From Clostridium sp. CAG:417 (GTDB taxonomy: Bacteria; Bacillota_I; Bacilli_A; RF39; UBA660): a DNA stretch of 64,000 bases. The notes below the pieces were generated by a model that worked only from the letters and a program-made list of their open reading frames with translations, was not told the origin of the DNA and did no database searches. Both the position numbers and the translations under genes were made by a program. The DNA is taken from the NCBI GenBank assembly GCA_000432835.1, contig FR890375.1, positions 352,152 to 416,151 of the forward strand, read 5' to 3'. Positions 27,180 to 36,238 of this stretch are shown one piece after another. Positions within the stretch are counted from its first letter, which is position 1, and each line of letters opens with the position of its first letter.

Positions 27180-29342
27180 ATGGATAATTTATTTAAGGTA
27201 GAAAAGTTAATTAAAAAATATAATAAAGGAACAAGTATTGTTGATTTACAGCAAGAGCTTTTAGATAATAATTATGATATGACTTTACTTAATGAACTTA
27301 TTGATAGTTATAAAGTTATAGAAATAGCGGATGATAAATATATTCATATAGAAAATACACCATATGTAGTGGGAAAATATGTAGAAAAGAAATATAGTAG
27401 TTTTGTTCTTGTGAATAATGATTCATACAATATTAGTAATAGTGATGTATGTATTGATAATGATTTGGTATTAATAAATATAACAAATAAAAAGAGTAAA
27501 ACGGGAGAAGTAATTAAAATCTTAAAAAGAGAAGATTTATATATTTATGGAGAAGTAGTTATGATCAAAAATAATTATTTCTTAGATCCAGAAAGTTCAA
27601 AATATAAGAAATTGACTATAAGCTTGGATAATAATGATAATAATCTTGTGGTTGGTTCAATGGTTGTTGTAAAAATTGATGGAGACGTTATATCAGATAG
27701 TTATGTTGGAGATGTTGTTTCTTATATTGGACTTAGTAGTGATCCTAATATTGATATTTTAACTGAGGCATGGAAACTTGGTGTAGATAATAGTTTTACA
27801 GATAAAGCTATGGAAGAGGTAAATAATTTACCTGTCATGGTACGTGATATCGATAAAATAGGTAGATGTGATTTGACGGATAAACAAATATTTACAATTG
27901 ATGGAGATGATACTAAAGATATTGATGATGCTATTAGCTTGGAAATTCTTCCAAATGGTAATTATCAGTTAGGTGTTCATATTACAGATGTAACTTACTA
28001 TATAAAAGAGGGGAGTGAACTTGATCGTTTGGCCTTGAAAAAGGGTACTAGTTATTATTTGGCAGATACAGTTATTCCAATGTATCCAAAGTTATTTTCT
28101 AATGGGATAGGTTCACTTAATCCAAATGTAGAACGCTTAGCTCTATCATGTGTGATGGAAATTAATAGACAAGGAAATGTCGTTAATTATAATATTTTTG
28201 AATCAGTTATTAAATCAAAAATACAGATGACATATAAAAAAGTAAATGATATTTTAGATAATAATATTGTTGCTGCAGGTTATGAAAATTTTGTTTCGAC
28301 CTTAAAAGATATGTATAAACTTTCCTTAATTCTTAATAAAAAAAGAATTTTACATGGAGCACTAGAATTTGGAATGCCTCAACAAAAGATAAAATTGGAT
28401 GAAAAAGGTTTTCCTTTAGATTTTGAAATACTATCACAGGGTACAGGGGAAAATCTGATAGAGGAGTTTATGTTGGTGGCTAATCAAACTGTTGCACAGG
28501 CATTAGGCGAATATGATTATCCTACAATGTATCGTGTACATGATGTTCCTGCTCCAGAAGTCGTTAATTATTTTATTGAATTAATTAATAAGCTTGGTAT
28601 TAAATATCAACGAAGAGAACAATTGGATTTGCAACATGAAATGCAATATCTTAGTTCGTTTGTTAATAGTTATGGTAGTAAGTCTGGTCCATTTCAGTAT
28701 GCTTTTTTAAGAGTTTTAAGAAAAGCTTATTATTCTACGGATAATATAGGACATTTTGGTTTGGCCTATAAAGATTATGTTCATTTTACTTCTCCTATAA
28801 GAAGATATCCTGATGATACAGTTCATCGCAGTATAAGAAAATATTTATTGAATAAAGATAAAAATTTTGATTTAGAAGAAGTCGCAAAAGATTATGAAAT
28901 TTTAGAAGAAAAGGCTCATTTATGTTCGATAAATGAAAAAAAGTCTGATAAATGTGAATTGATAATAAATGCGATGAAGGCTGCAGAGTATATGGAACGA
29001 CATATCGGTGAACATTTTATAGCTAGAGTTTTATCTGTTGATAATAAAGGACTTTCTATTCAGCTTCAAAATTTGATAGATGGTAGAATAAAAATAAATG
29101 ATTTGGATGTTCCTTATAGATTTGATCAAGATAGCATGTCTCTACAATCTTTAGCCAGTGATGAATGTTTTTGTTATGGTGATTTAATAGATGTATATGT
29201 TGTTGATGCTTCAAAAAAAGATAAGACAATTTCATTTAAGGTTTCTTCTATTATAGAAAAAAATACATTGGCAAGAAAAAGTTTTAAAAGCAAAAGTGAT
29301 AAATCATGTTATAATAAAGTATATAGGAAAGAGAAAAAATAA
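27180..29342 (+). CDS. second RNase R-like exoribonuclease
   Basis: 720 residues, full RNase II/R architecture: N-terminal helical and cold-shock-like regions, RNB domain with TIDGDDTKDIDDAISLE (all four Asp kept), FMLVANQTVAQAL, YRVHDVPAPEV, HFTSPIRRYPDDTVHR, then a degenerate S1 domain and a basic tail rich in Lys. Catalytic residues look intact. It differs clearly from rnr at 12243 in the N- and C-terminal parts. AGGAG 7 bases before ATG. tRNA-Thr follows after 12 bases. The reason for two copies is unknown; division of labour between mRNA and structured RNA is only a guess. Confidence 0.9.
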   Translation: MDNLFKVEKLIKKYNKGTSIVDLQQELLDNNYDMTLLNELIDSYKVIEIADDKYIHIENTPYVVGKYVEKKYSSFVLVNNDSYNISNSDVCIDNDLVLINITNKKSKTGEVIKILKREDLYIYGEVVMIKNNYFLDPESSKYKKLTISLDNNDNNLVVGSMVVVKIDGDVISDSYVGDVVSYIGLSSDPNIDILTEAWKLGVDNSFTDKAMEEVNNLPVMVRDIDKIGRCDLTDKQIFTIDGDDTKDIDDAISLEILPNGNYQLGVHITDVTYYIKEGSELDRLALKKGTSYYLADTVIPMYPKLFSNGIGSLNPNVERLALSCVMEINRQGNVVNYNIFESVIKSKIQMTYKKVNDILDNNIVAAGYENFVSTLKDMYKLSLILNKKRILHGALEFGMPQQKIKLDEKGFPLDFEILSQGTGENLIEEFMLVANQTVAQALGEYDYPTMYRVHDVPAPEVVNYFIELINKLGIKYQRREQLDLQHEMQYLSSFVNSYGSKSGPFQYAFLRVLRKAYYSTDNIGHFGLAYKDYVHFTSPIRRYPDDTVHRSIRKYLLNKDKNFDLEEVAKDYEILEEKAHLCSINEKKSDKCELIINAMKAAEYMERHIGEHFIARVLSVDNKGLSIQLQNLIDGRIKINDLDVPYRFDQDSMSLQSLASDECFCYGDLIDVYVVDASKKDKTISFKVSSIIEKNTLARKSFKSKSDKSCYNKVYRKEKK

Positions 29343-29354
29343 GTTCTCTTTAAT

Positions 29355-29430
29355 GCCGACTTAGCTTAATCGGTAGAGCAACGCATTCGTAACGCGTAGG
29401 TTGTAGGTTCAAGTCCTATAGTCGGCACCA
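29355..29430 (+). tRNA. tRNA-Thr (anticodon CGT)
   Basis: 76 bases with encoded CCA. Acceptor GCCGACT pairs with AGTCGGC, discriminator A; D-arm GCTT/GAGC; anticodon loop TTCGTAA; T-arm GTAGG TTCAAGT CCTAT. One mismatch closes the anticodon stem (A-C). The start of a large accessory region lies directly downstream, and tRNA 3' ends are frequent integration sites. Confidence 0.95.
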
Positions 29431-29442
29431 TAGGGAAATCCG

Positions 29443-29508
29443 CTCGAACTTATCTATAAGTTTCGAGAATAAATAGACAATCAATTCTAAATTAGGATTG
29501 ATTTTTTT
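29443..29508 (+). terminator. inverted repeat and terminator after tRNA-Thr
   Basis: First an IR of CTCGAACTTA / TAAGTTTCGAG (29443-29467, one bulged base), then a terminator AATCAATTCT / AGGATTGATT (29479-29503) with seven T. The order CACCAT - TCGAA-type IR - terminator matches the ends after tmRNA and at 40.2 kb. Confidence 0.7.
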
Positions 29509-29549
29509 CTTGTTTAGGAAAAAGTCTTTCAAAGAAAGGATTGATTAAA

Positions 29550-29822
29550 ATGGTAAATGTTATTAAGCAGGAAGTTAGAATGGAAGAATCATTAAGAAAG
29601 AGATTAGAATTTATTTGTGAGTTTTGTAGAGTTAAACCAGTTATTATTAATGGTAATTTAAGAACAATAGATAAAACTAATTTTACATATCTAGAACCAC
29701 ATAGAATTATAATTAATGATATAACCTTTCTAGCTTTTAATTATTCTAATGATATATTTATCGAAAACTTAAATAATAAGATTAAATTATCAGAATTAGA
29801 AAACTATTTAAAACATAACTAA
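29550..29822 (+). CDS. small element-associated protein, unknown
   Basis: 90 residues (MVNVIKQEVRMEESLRKRLEFICEFCRVKPVI...). No recognised domain. One CxxxxxC (CEFC region), no signal or membrane helix. ATG 29550 is chosen because AAAGGA lies 9 bases ahead; a TTG at 29541 is too close to that site. First gene inside the element that begins at tRNA-Thr, transcribed towards the recombinase. Size and place suit a small regulator or directionality factor, but no HTH is evident. Confidence 0.55.
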   Translation: MVNVIKQEVRMEESLRKRLEFICEFCRVKPVIINGNLRTIDKTNFTYLEPHRIIINDITFLAFNYSNDIFIENLNNKIKLSELENYLKHN

Positions 29823-29843
29823 TATCATACTCTAATCAGGGAA

Positions 29844-29872
29844 TTGACAAAATGAACTTTTAAGTATATTAT
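29844..29872 (+). promoter_or_regulatory. strong promoter of the recombinase region
   Basis: Consensus TTGACA, 17-base spacer, TATTAT. It lies 56 bases upstream of the leader ORF at 29928. Confidence 0.75.
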
Positions 29873-29927
29873 ATAAAACCAATAAATGACAAGCAGTATC
29901 CGTCTTTTATTAAAAAGGAGGTACACT

Positions 29928-29999
29928 ATGGTCAAAAGCACAATTAATAAAAAATATAATATGAAATTAAGTGGAGTCAAAGGTATTAGTTTGAACTAG
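29928..29999 (+). CDS. 23-residue leader peptide
   Basis: ATG-initiated ORF of 23 codons (MVKSTINKKYNMKL...) with a near-perfect AAGGAGG 8 bases before the start. It is positively charged and ends with TAG. The last third of the ORF forms the left arm of the terminator at 29973-30020, so its translation would be expected to affect termination before the recombinase gene. Too short for family assignment. Confidence 0.5.
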   Translation: MVKSTINKKYNMKLSGVKGISLN

Positions 30000-30020
30000 T
30001 ATTTTTGACTCCCTTTTTTG
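29973..30020 (+). promoter_or_regulatory. attenuator-type terminator before the recombinase
   Basis: GGAGTCAAA / TTTGACTCC, a 9-bp perfect stem (29973-29981 with 30004-30012) followed by CTTTTTTG. The left arm lies in the leader ORF and the recombinase starts 23 bases after the T-run. Confidence 0.7.
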
Positions 30021-30042
30021 TAGGAAAAGGAGTTAAAGATTA

Positions 30043-31896
30043 ATGAATGAAGAAAAGAAAATAGCAGGACTTTATATTCGAGTGAGTACCGAAGATCAAG
30101 CAAGAGAAGGATTTAGTTTACCAGAGCAAGAGAAAAGACTTCGAGCAATGTGTGAATATAAAGGTTATGAAATATATAAAGTATATAAAGATGCTGGTAT
30201 AAGTGCTAAAACTGGTAATCATAGACCTGCATTTGAGGAACTATTACAAGATATTAAAGATAAGAAATGCAATACTATTGTTGTATTAAAGTTAGATAGA
30301 TTAACACGAAGTGTTTATGATTGGGAAAACATATTAAAATTCTTAGATGAAAATAATGCTTATTTAGATTGTGCTAATGATGATATTAATACTACTAATG
30401 CTAACGGAAAAATGATTTCAAGAATACTAATGAGTGTGTCTCAACAAGAAATAGAAAGAACTAGTGAAAGAACAAAAGTAGGATTATCTGGAGCAATTAA
30501 AGCGGGACATATTCCAGCAAGAGCACCACTAGGTTATAAACATGTTGATAGATTGTTAGTACCAGATCCACTAACTAAAGATATTATTATAAGAATATTT
30601 AATTTATATTCTGAAGGTTGTACTTATGTTAAAATAGCAAAAATTTATAATGATGAAAAAGTATTAGGTAAAACAAATTGGAGAGATACAACTATTTTAA
30701 AAATAATATCTAATGAGATTTATAAAGGAGATTATGTATCAGGTAAAAGAAGTGGTAATTCAGTTTATTATGAAAATGTAGTTGAACCATTAGTAAGTAA
30801 AGAACTATGGGAAAATTGCCAAGTACAAAAGAAAAAGAACTCTAGAAATTATATGAGAACCCAAACATATCTTTTCTTACAAAAATTAAAGTGTCCTAAA
30901 TGTGGAAGAATACTTGCAGGTGGAGCAACTCATAAAATAAAAAGTGATAAATGGTATTTCTATTATAGATGTGAAGATTGTAAAAATAATATCAAAGAAA
31001 ATAAAATTGAAGAAGCAATAATGCATATTCTAAATGATGTATTTGAATATGATTCAGTTGTTAATGAATTCTTTTTACCAGTACTTAAAAATAAATTAGA
31101 AAATCCTAAAGATGAACTAGAAGAAGAAATTAAGAAACTAAATAATAAAAAGAAAAGATTAAAAGAAGGATTTGTTAATGAATTATTTACAATAGAAGAA
31201 TTTAAAGAAGAAACTGAAAAATTAGATAATTTAATCAAAGATTTAGAAGAAAAAATAATATCTAATCAACAAGCAGAACAATTAAATTTTACTGTTGATG
31301 ATATATTACTTAAAAGAGATATGGACTATATTAACAAAATCAAATTACCACTAACTTATCATGCCTTTGAAGATTGTTGGCCTAATTTGGATAGAAATGA
31401 TAAAGCAGATATAGTTATGAGATACATTGATGATATAGAACTTGAAGAAATAAATAATATGTATGATGTTAAAAAAGTTAATTTTAGAAGTACTTTCTAT
31501 GAAGATTTTAAGATGTTATTTAATCAAGGTTATATAGATTGTAAAAGAGAAATGATTATTGATTTTAATGGAATACAAACTTCATTTCCAGTAAGATATA
31601 GTGAATTTACTAATATTAAAGATATAATGCAAAATTTTTATAGGTTAAATGAATGTTATGAAGTTAATTTATATAAAGGTACTTTTTATAAAGACACAGA
31701 AAAATTAGATATTGGACCGATTTTAAAAGATGAAGTGCCAGTAAGAATATTTCCATTACAAAAAAATAATAATGGAGATAATAACTGGTTATCAATGGGA
31801 ATGCTTGCTACAAAGAATAATCCAAATGATATTAAGGTAAACATTAGAGATGTATTTGAAACAATACCAGATAATGTTACCGAAGAAGATTTTTAA
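30043..31896 (+). CDS. large serine recombinase
   Basis: 617 residues. N-terminal resolvase domain with the catalytic Ser in YIRVSTEDQ (Ser15) and KLDRLTRS; then the recombinase domain (about 160-270) and a zinc-ribbon with CPKCG (284-288) and CEDC (310-313); a coiled-coil stretch rich in Lys/Glu at about 350-415; then about 180 residues of C-terminal tail. Length and layout fit integrases of phages and of mobilisable transposons (TnpX-like). GAAAAGGAG binding site before ATG. It sits 0.6 kb from the tRNA-Thr end and upstream of the relaxase; it is the only integrase gene seen. Confidence 0.93.
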   Translation: MNEEKKIAGLYIRVSTEDQAREGFSLPEQEKRLRAMCEYKGYEIYKVYKDAGISAKTGNHRPAFEELLQDIKDKKCNTIVVLKLDRLTRSVYDWENILKFLDENNAYLDCANDDINTTNANGKMISRILMSVSQQEIERTSERTKVGLSGAIKAGHIPARAPLGYKHVDRLLVPDPLTKDIIIRIFNLYSEGCTYVKIAKIYNDEKVLGKTNWRDTTILKIISNEIYKGDYVSGKRSGNSVYYENVVEPLVSKELWENCQVQKKKNSRNYMRTQTYLFLQKLKCPKCGRILAGGATHKIKSDKWYFYYRCEDCKNNIKENKIEEAIMHILNDVFEYDSVVNEFFLPVLKNKLENPKDELEEEIKKLNNKKKRLKEGFVNELFTIEEFKEETEKLDNLIKDLEEKIISNQQAEQLNFTVDDILLKRDMDYINKIKLPLTYHAFEDCWPNLDRNDKADIVMRYIDDIELEEINNMYDVKKVNFRSTFYEDFKMLFNQGYIDCKREMIIDFNGIQTSFPVRYSEFTNIKDIMQNFYRLNECYEVNLYKGTFYKDTEKLDIGPILKDEVPVRIFPLQKNNNGDNNWLSMGMLATKNNPNDIKVNIRDVFETIPDNVTEEDF

Positions 31897-31915
31897 AATG
31901 CGTGGCAAGTTTTGC

Positions 31916-32004
31916 TTACGAAGTAAATGAAAGTGGCGATAGCAATTTAAAAATTAATACTATATGTAGTTTTAACTATTTACGAAGTTTATAGTTATTA
32001 CGAA
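31916..32004 (+). repeat. three TTACGAA repeats downstream of the recombinase
   Basis: TTACGAA at 31916-31922, 31979-31985 and 31998-32004, the last two flanking an AACTAT/ATAGTT inverted repeat. They lie between the recombinase stop and the oriT-like structure. Possible recognition sites for the recombinase, the relaxase or an accessory factor; no test is possible here. Confidence 0.4.
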
Positions 32005-32039
32005 ATAAAGTAAACGGATCCTAAGGTGTTAAACCTTAG

Positions 32040-32106
32040 CCCAATGGATATTTTGTATGGAACGTACAAAATTCCTAGGGGGTTAGAAATTTTGGATGAA
32101 CAAAAT
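32040..32106 (+). other. oriT-like bipartite structure, copy 2 (upstream of relaxase)
   Basis: CCC-A-ATGG, inverted repeat ATTTTGTA/TACAAAAT (32050-32072, 7-base loop), one base, CCTAGGGGGTTA (32074-32085), three bases, inverted repeat ATTTTG/CAAAAT (32089-32106). A further GGCCACT/AGTGGTC stem at 32107-32122 precedes the relaxase gene start at 32145. MobV relaxases nick within a hairpin-associated site just upstream of their own gene (T-A-G-x-G-x-G/TTA in the pMV158 type), so TAGGGGGTTA is a good nick candidate. Confidence 0.65.
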
Positions 32107-32144
32107 GGCCACTTGAGTGGTCACTTCTAGAAAGGAGAAAATCA

Positions 32145-33491
32145 ATGTCAGAACTTGCTTATTCATTACATTTAGGTAGTGATAAAAATAGAAAAAATAT
32201 ATCTAAACAAAATGGTAAAAATAATTTAAGTGGAACAACATCTTTACCAAATAATGCTATTCAAAATGTAAGACAATTATCAAAAGTAGATAAACATAAT
32301 TATAGAAAATATGATGATAATCAAGAACTAATACAAATAGTAAGAGGTACTTCTTCTCCACTTGATGATGTAAAAGAATTATATTTAAGTGAATTTGAAG
32401 AAGCAAGACTTGAATACAATTCTAAACAATCTAGACCTAGTAGAATGATAGATAATTACTTTGATAATGTATCTAATAATGAAAAAAAAGATCTTGCTTG
32501 TGAAATAATTCTTGAACTTGGAGATAAAGAATATTGGGATACAAAAGATGAAAATTTCAGAAAGAAAATGTCCAAAGTTTATAAAAAACAAGTTGATGAT
32601 TTAGAATTACTTGTTCCTAATTTTAAAGTAGCTAGTGCTATTATTCATTATGATGAAACAAGTCCACATTTACATATTGTTGGAGTTCCGATTAAATATA
32701 AAAATAAAAATGGTATGGAAAAACAAGTTGGTAAATCTGATGTATTTACAAAAGAATCTTTAATAAGATTACAAGATAAAATGAGGACTTTATGTATTGA
32801 AGAGTTTAATCAAGTTTATAGTTTAGATTCCACTTTAAAGCAAAAACAAAAAGGTAGAAACCGAGATATTCATGTATCTGATATGGATAACTATATTGAA
32901 ATGAAAAAGCAAATCGAAAAAAATACCGAAAACTTAAAACAACCAAATAAAAAGTCTTCAGAGTTAAAACAAAACTCTAAAGATATAAAAAATAAAATTG
33001 ATAAACTTAAAACATCTAAATTAAATAAAGGTAATTATATTTTATCAAAAGAAAATAAAGATTATTTTATCGACTTTATCAATCAAGTCAATGATACTAG
33101 TAAAGAATATGATAAAATACAAACTCTATCTAATACATTAGTTAATGCTCACGAACAAATAAAAGACAAAAATAATAAGATTAAAACTCTAACTGAAAAT
33201 AACGAAGCACTTAATTTAAGAGTTAAGACTTTAAATGATACGATTAAAGAAAAAGACAATGAAATATCATTTTTAAAATCTAAAATACAAGATTTAAAAA
33301 ATACTATTGAATATTGGAAAGATAAATTTGATAAATTAATATCTTTCTTACATGATAAACTTCATAGTTGGTATGATAAGGATGATAAATATATTGATGT
33401 TGTTAATGATCTGTATGATGATAATGTTTTAGATGATGATGACATTGAAGAATTAGATTTAAACAAAGAAAAAGATGATTTAGAAAGATAA
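32145..33491 (+). CDS. MobV-type relaxase (Pre/Mob)
   Basis: 448 residues. Nicks and covalently binds oriT DNA for conjugative mobilisation. KVDKHNYRKYDD (HNxR motif, residues 51-54) and SAIIHYDETSPHLHIVGVP (residues 166-182, the metal-binding HxDExxPHxH) identify the Pre/MobV family. The last 200 residues are a long charged coiled coil (IKDKNNKIKTLTENNEALNLRVKTLND...), as usual. AAAGGAG binding site before ATG. The oriT-like structure lies 40-105 bases upstream. No coupling protein or type IV secretion genes are present, so it is mobilisable rather than self-transmissible. Confidence 0.93.
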   Translation: MSELAYSLHLGSDKNRKNISKQNGKNNLSGTTSLPNNAIQNVRQLSKVDKHNYRKYDDNQELIQIVRGTSSPLDDVKELYLSEFEEARLEYNSKQSRPSRMIDNYFDNVSNNEKKDLACEIILELGDKEYWDTKDENFRKKMSKVYKKQVDDLELLVPNFKVASAIIHYDETSPHLHIVGVPIKYKNKNGMEKQVGKSDVFTKESLIRLQDKMRTLCIEEFNQVYSLDSTLKQKQKGRNRDIHVSDMDNYIEMKKQIEKNTENLKQPNKKSSELKQNSKDIKNKIDKLKTSKLNKGNYILSKENKDYFIDFINQVNDTSKEYDKIQTLSNTLVNAHEQIKDKNNKIKTLTENNEALNLRVKTLNDTIKEKDNEISFLKSKIQDLKNTIEYWKDKFDKLISFLHDKLHSWYDKDDKYIDVVNDLYDDNVLDDDDIEELDLNKEKDDLER

Positions 33492-33555
33492 TGGGAAAGC
33501 ATGTTAAAAACAGCCAAAATATGGTATAATTTCTTTATTAGGAGAGTGTAGTTTT

Positions 33556-33816
33556 ATGGATTTAGAAAAAGAGATAAAAAAGATACAAGAACGAAATAAA
33601 AGAGTTGAATTAGATAAAGCATGGGAAACAAGTTGGACTAGAAAAATATGTATTATGATTCTAACTTATATAGTAGTTATTATATATTCATATGTTATAA
33701 GAAAATATGATAATATATTCTTAAGTTCATTAGTACCAGTAATAGGTTTTACACTATCTACTTTATCTTTAAAATTAGTTAGAAAGATTTGGGAAAATAA
33801 TAATAAATGGAGTTGA
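33556..33816 (+). CDS. small two-helix membrane protein of the element
   Basis: 86 residues: about 28 charged N-terminal residues, then two membrane segments (about 31-48 and 54-70), then a basic tail. GGAGAG-type ribosome binding site. It ends 4 bases before the helicase ATG, so they are one unit. No family is recognised. A membrane partner or sensor for the helicase cannot be excluded. Confidence 0.7.
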   Translation: MDLEKEIKKIQERNKRVELDKAWETSWTRKICIMILTYIVVIIYSYVIRKYDNIFLSSLVPVIGFTLSTLSLKLVRKIWENNNKWS

Positions 33817-33820
33817 TTTA

Positions 33821-35860
33821 ATGGCTGTTGAATTATATAAACATAATGCATATGCTTATGAGCAAATAGAAGAAAAATTAAAGACAAGTAATAGAACATG
33901 TGTTATTCATCCTACAGGTAGTGGTAAATCGTTTATCGCAATTAAATGGTTATATGAAAATAGAAATAGAAATTGTTTATTTCTTACATCTCAAAAACCT
34001 ATTATAGATCAAATTATAAGACATATCGAAAGTTGTGGCTTAACATTAAATGATTTTCCAAATTTAAAATTTGATTTATACCAGAATATAACAGAACAAG
34101 TTGCTAAAACATATTCTACTGATTGCATAGTTTTAGATGAGTTTCATAGATGTGGTGCACCAGAATGGGGTAAAGGCTTAGATGTTTTATTAAATAATAA
34201 TTCTAATGCTAAAGTTTTAGGATTTTCAGCAACACCAATAAGATATTTAGATGATTGTAGAAATATGACAGAAGAATTGTTTGATAATAATATAGCATCT
34301 CAAATAACTTTAGTAGAAGCAGTTGCTAAAGGTATTTTACCATTACCTACATATATAAATGCACTATATTCATTTGATGAAGATATACAAAGAATTCAAA
34401 AAAAAATAAATAGATTAGCATCTGAAAGTGATAGAAAATTATTTCAAGAAAAATTTGATTCGGCAAAAAGATTATTAGAAAAAAGTGAAGGTTTAGAAAA
34501 AGTATTTTCAAAAAACATAACTAAATCAAACGGAAGATTCATTGTTTTTTGTAGAGATGTAGAACATATGAATAGAATGATTGAAGAATCAAAAAATTGG
34601 TTTGAATCAGTAAATGATAACATTGATATATATAGTGTTATTTCAACAAATAAAGATTTTGATAATCGTAATTCTATAGAAAGTTTTGAAACATCAAATA
34701 ATGATCATTTAAAATTATTATTTTGTGTAAATATGCTGAATGAAGGATTACACGTAAATAATATAGATGGTGTTATAATGCTTAGACCAACTATTTCTCC
34801 AATTATTTATTTACAACAATTAGGTAGAGCACTCTCTGTTGGGCATAATGAACATCCTTTAATTTTTGATATAGTAAATAATAGTTTAGGAATAAAAGAT
34901 ATAGATAAATTTTATGAACAAGTTAAACGACAAATTCAAGCAGGAACAAATAATCCAGCAATTTCTGGTTATAAAGATATTGATATTGGAAGTTTTAAAG
35001 TAATTGATGAAATGTCTTCAATGATTGATTTATTTGATATTATAGATAAATCACTAACTAAAGAAACTTATGATAATTCCAAAGAAAAAAAACTATATGA
35101 TGATTTAATTGAATTAGGTCATCAACCAAACAGAAATAATTCCAAGGAAGAATCTACTTTATATACTACTTTAATAAATCATGGTAAAGAATGGTTATCA
35201 GAAGAACAACTTGAAATTTTAAAACAAATGGGAATATATATTCCTGAAAAATTGAGTCAAGAAGATTTATCGGCAATTTTGTTTGAAGAATTAATGGAAT
35301 TAGGACATCAACCTAGCCAAGCAATTCCAGAGGAAAGTAATTTGTATAGTAGATTGGTGCAAAGAGGTGCTAAATATTTAACAGAAGACCAATTGCAAGA
35401 ATTATCAAACTATGGTATTTATATTCCAAAAGCAATGACTCAAGATGAAAGAGGTAATCAATTGTTTAATGAATTAGTTCAATTAGGACATCAACCTGCT
35501 AGAACAAGTAAGGATAAAGCAGAATCAAATCTATATGGAAGATTACAAAGACATGGTAAAGAGTGGCTTACAGAAGAGCAATTACTAGAATTATCTAAAT
35601 TAGGAATAACATTACCAGAAACAAAGGGCGAAAGTAGAGAATCTGAAGAATTCTTTAACGAATTAATGTCATTAGGGCATCAACCCAAAAAATCTAATCC
35701 AGATGAAACAAGTTTATATAGGAAGTTACAACGTAGAGGTAGTACATTATTAACTCCAGAACAAAGAGAAAAACTATCACAATTAGGTATAACTATACCC
35801 GTTAAACTTGAAGAAAGTGATTATATTGAACAGGCGTTTTGTAGTTTAATCAATTTATGA
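33821..35860 (+). CDS. DEAD/DEAH-type helicase with C-terminal tandem repeats, 3'-truncated by a stop
   Basis: 679 residues up to a TGA. RecA-like domain 1: TCVIHPTGSGKSFIAIKW (Walker A), DCIVLDEFHRCG (DEFH, motif II), GFSATPIRY (motif III). Domain 2: FIVFCRDVEHM, LLFCVNMLNEGLHVNNIDGVIMLRPT and YLQQLGRALS (motif VI). From 35105 there are four tandem repeats of 61-63 residues, each starting L-x-x-L-G-H-Q-P and ending L-G-I-x-I/L-P with a conserved LY..L..RG...LT.EQ..EL core. A fifth repeat begins at 35846 and is broken at its Gly by TGA (GGA to TGA would suffice). The repeat part probably contacts nucleic acid or protein; function unknown. Confidence 0.8.
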   Translation: MAVELYKHNAYAYEQIEEKLKTSNRTCVIHPTGSGKSFIAIKWLYENRNRNCLFLTSQKPIIDQIIRHIESCGLTLNDFPNLKFDLYQNITEQVAKTYSTDCIVLDEFHRCGAPEWGKGLDVLLNNNSNAKVLGFSATPIRYLDDCRNMTEELFDNNIASQITLVEAVAKGILPLPTYINALYSFDEDIQRIQKKINRLASESDRKLFQEKFDSAKRLLEKSEGLEKVFSKNITKSNGRFIVFCRDVEHMNRMIEESKNWFESVNDNIDIYSVISTNKDFDNRNSIESFETSNNDHLKLLFCVNMLNEGLHVNNIDGVIMLRPTISPIIYLQQLGRALSVGHNEHPLIFDIVNNSLGIKDIDKFYEQVKRQIQAGTNNPAISGYKDIDIGSFKVIDEMSSMIDLFDIIDKSLTKETYDNSKEKKLYDDLIELGHQPNRNNSKEESTLYTTLINHGKEWLSEEQLEILKQMGIYIPEKLSQEDLSAILFEELMELGHQPSQAIPEESNLYSRLVQRGAKYLTEDQLQELSNYGIYIPKAMTQDERGNQLFNELVQLGHQPARTSKDKAESNLYGRLQRHGKEWLTEEQLLELSKLGITLPETKGESRESEEFFNELMSLGHQPKKSNPDETSLYRKLQRRGSTLLTPEQREKLSQLGITIPVKLEESDYIEQAFCSLINL

Positions 35861-36151
35861 CATTATCCATCTGCAAGTGTTAAAGAGGAACATGCTTTAT
35901 ATATTAGAGTTTATAAATACAAAGATAAATTTTCAGAAGGACAAAAACAAATATTATCTTATTTAGGTTTTATTCCTGAAACAGAAGTAGTTGATATTAA
36001 TCATATAACTCAATATGTTTTGACTAGATTAAATCAAGCAACCGAAAAAGGTAATGCAGAAATGATAAATAATTACCAAAATATTTTAGGAATAATAAAT
36101 CAAAAAAATAATGGATTAAATGGTGCAGAAAACAATCCACATCATTTATAA
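35861..36151 (+). pseudogene. in-frame C-terminal remainder of the helicase after a nonsense codon
   Basis: The 96 codons after the TGA at 35858 stay in the same frame and complete the fifth repeat: HYPSASVKEEHALYIRV... FSEGQKQILSYLGFIPE aligns to LGHQP...LY..L...LTPEQ...LGITIP. A further 45 residues follow up to a TAA at 36149-36151. It has no ribosome binding site of its own. So the ancestral protein was about 775 residues; the stop may be a real mutation or a sequencing error. Confidence 0.7.
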
Positions 36152-36238
36152 TAAATTAAAAGAATATTAAGGGCTAGTACAGACTTATTATAATATATAA
36201 GGAATACTATGCTCTTTTTTAGTAGTAGGAGGCAGTAA

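Noticed and set aside
35858..35860. TGA read as Trp (alternative code)
   Set aside because: All Trp in conserved genes are TGG, the Trp tRNA has a CCA anticodon, and several genes end in TGA. A Gly codon fits the repeat alignment better.
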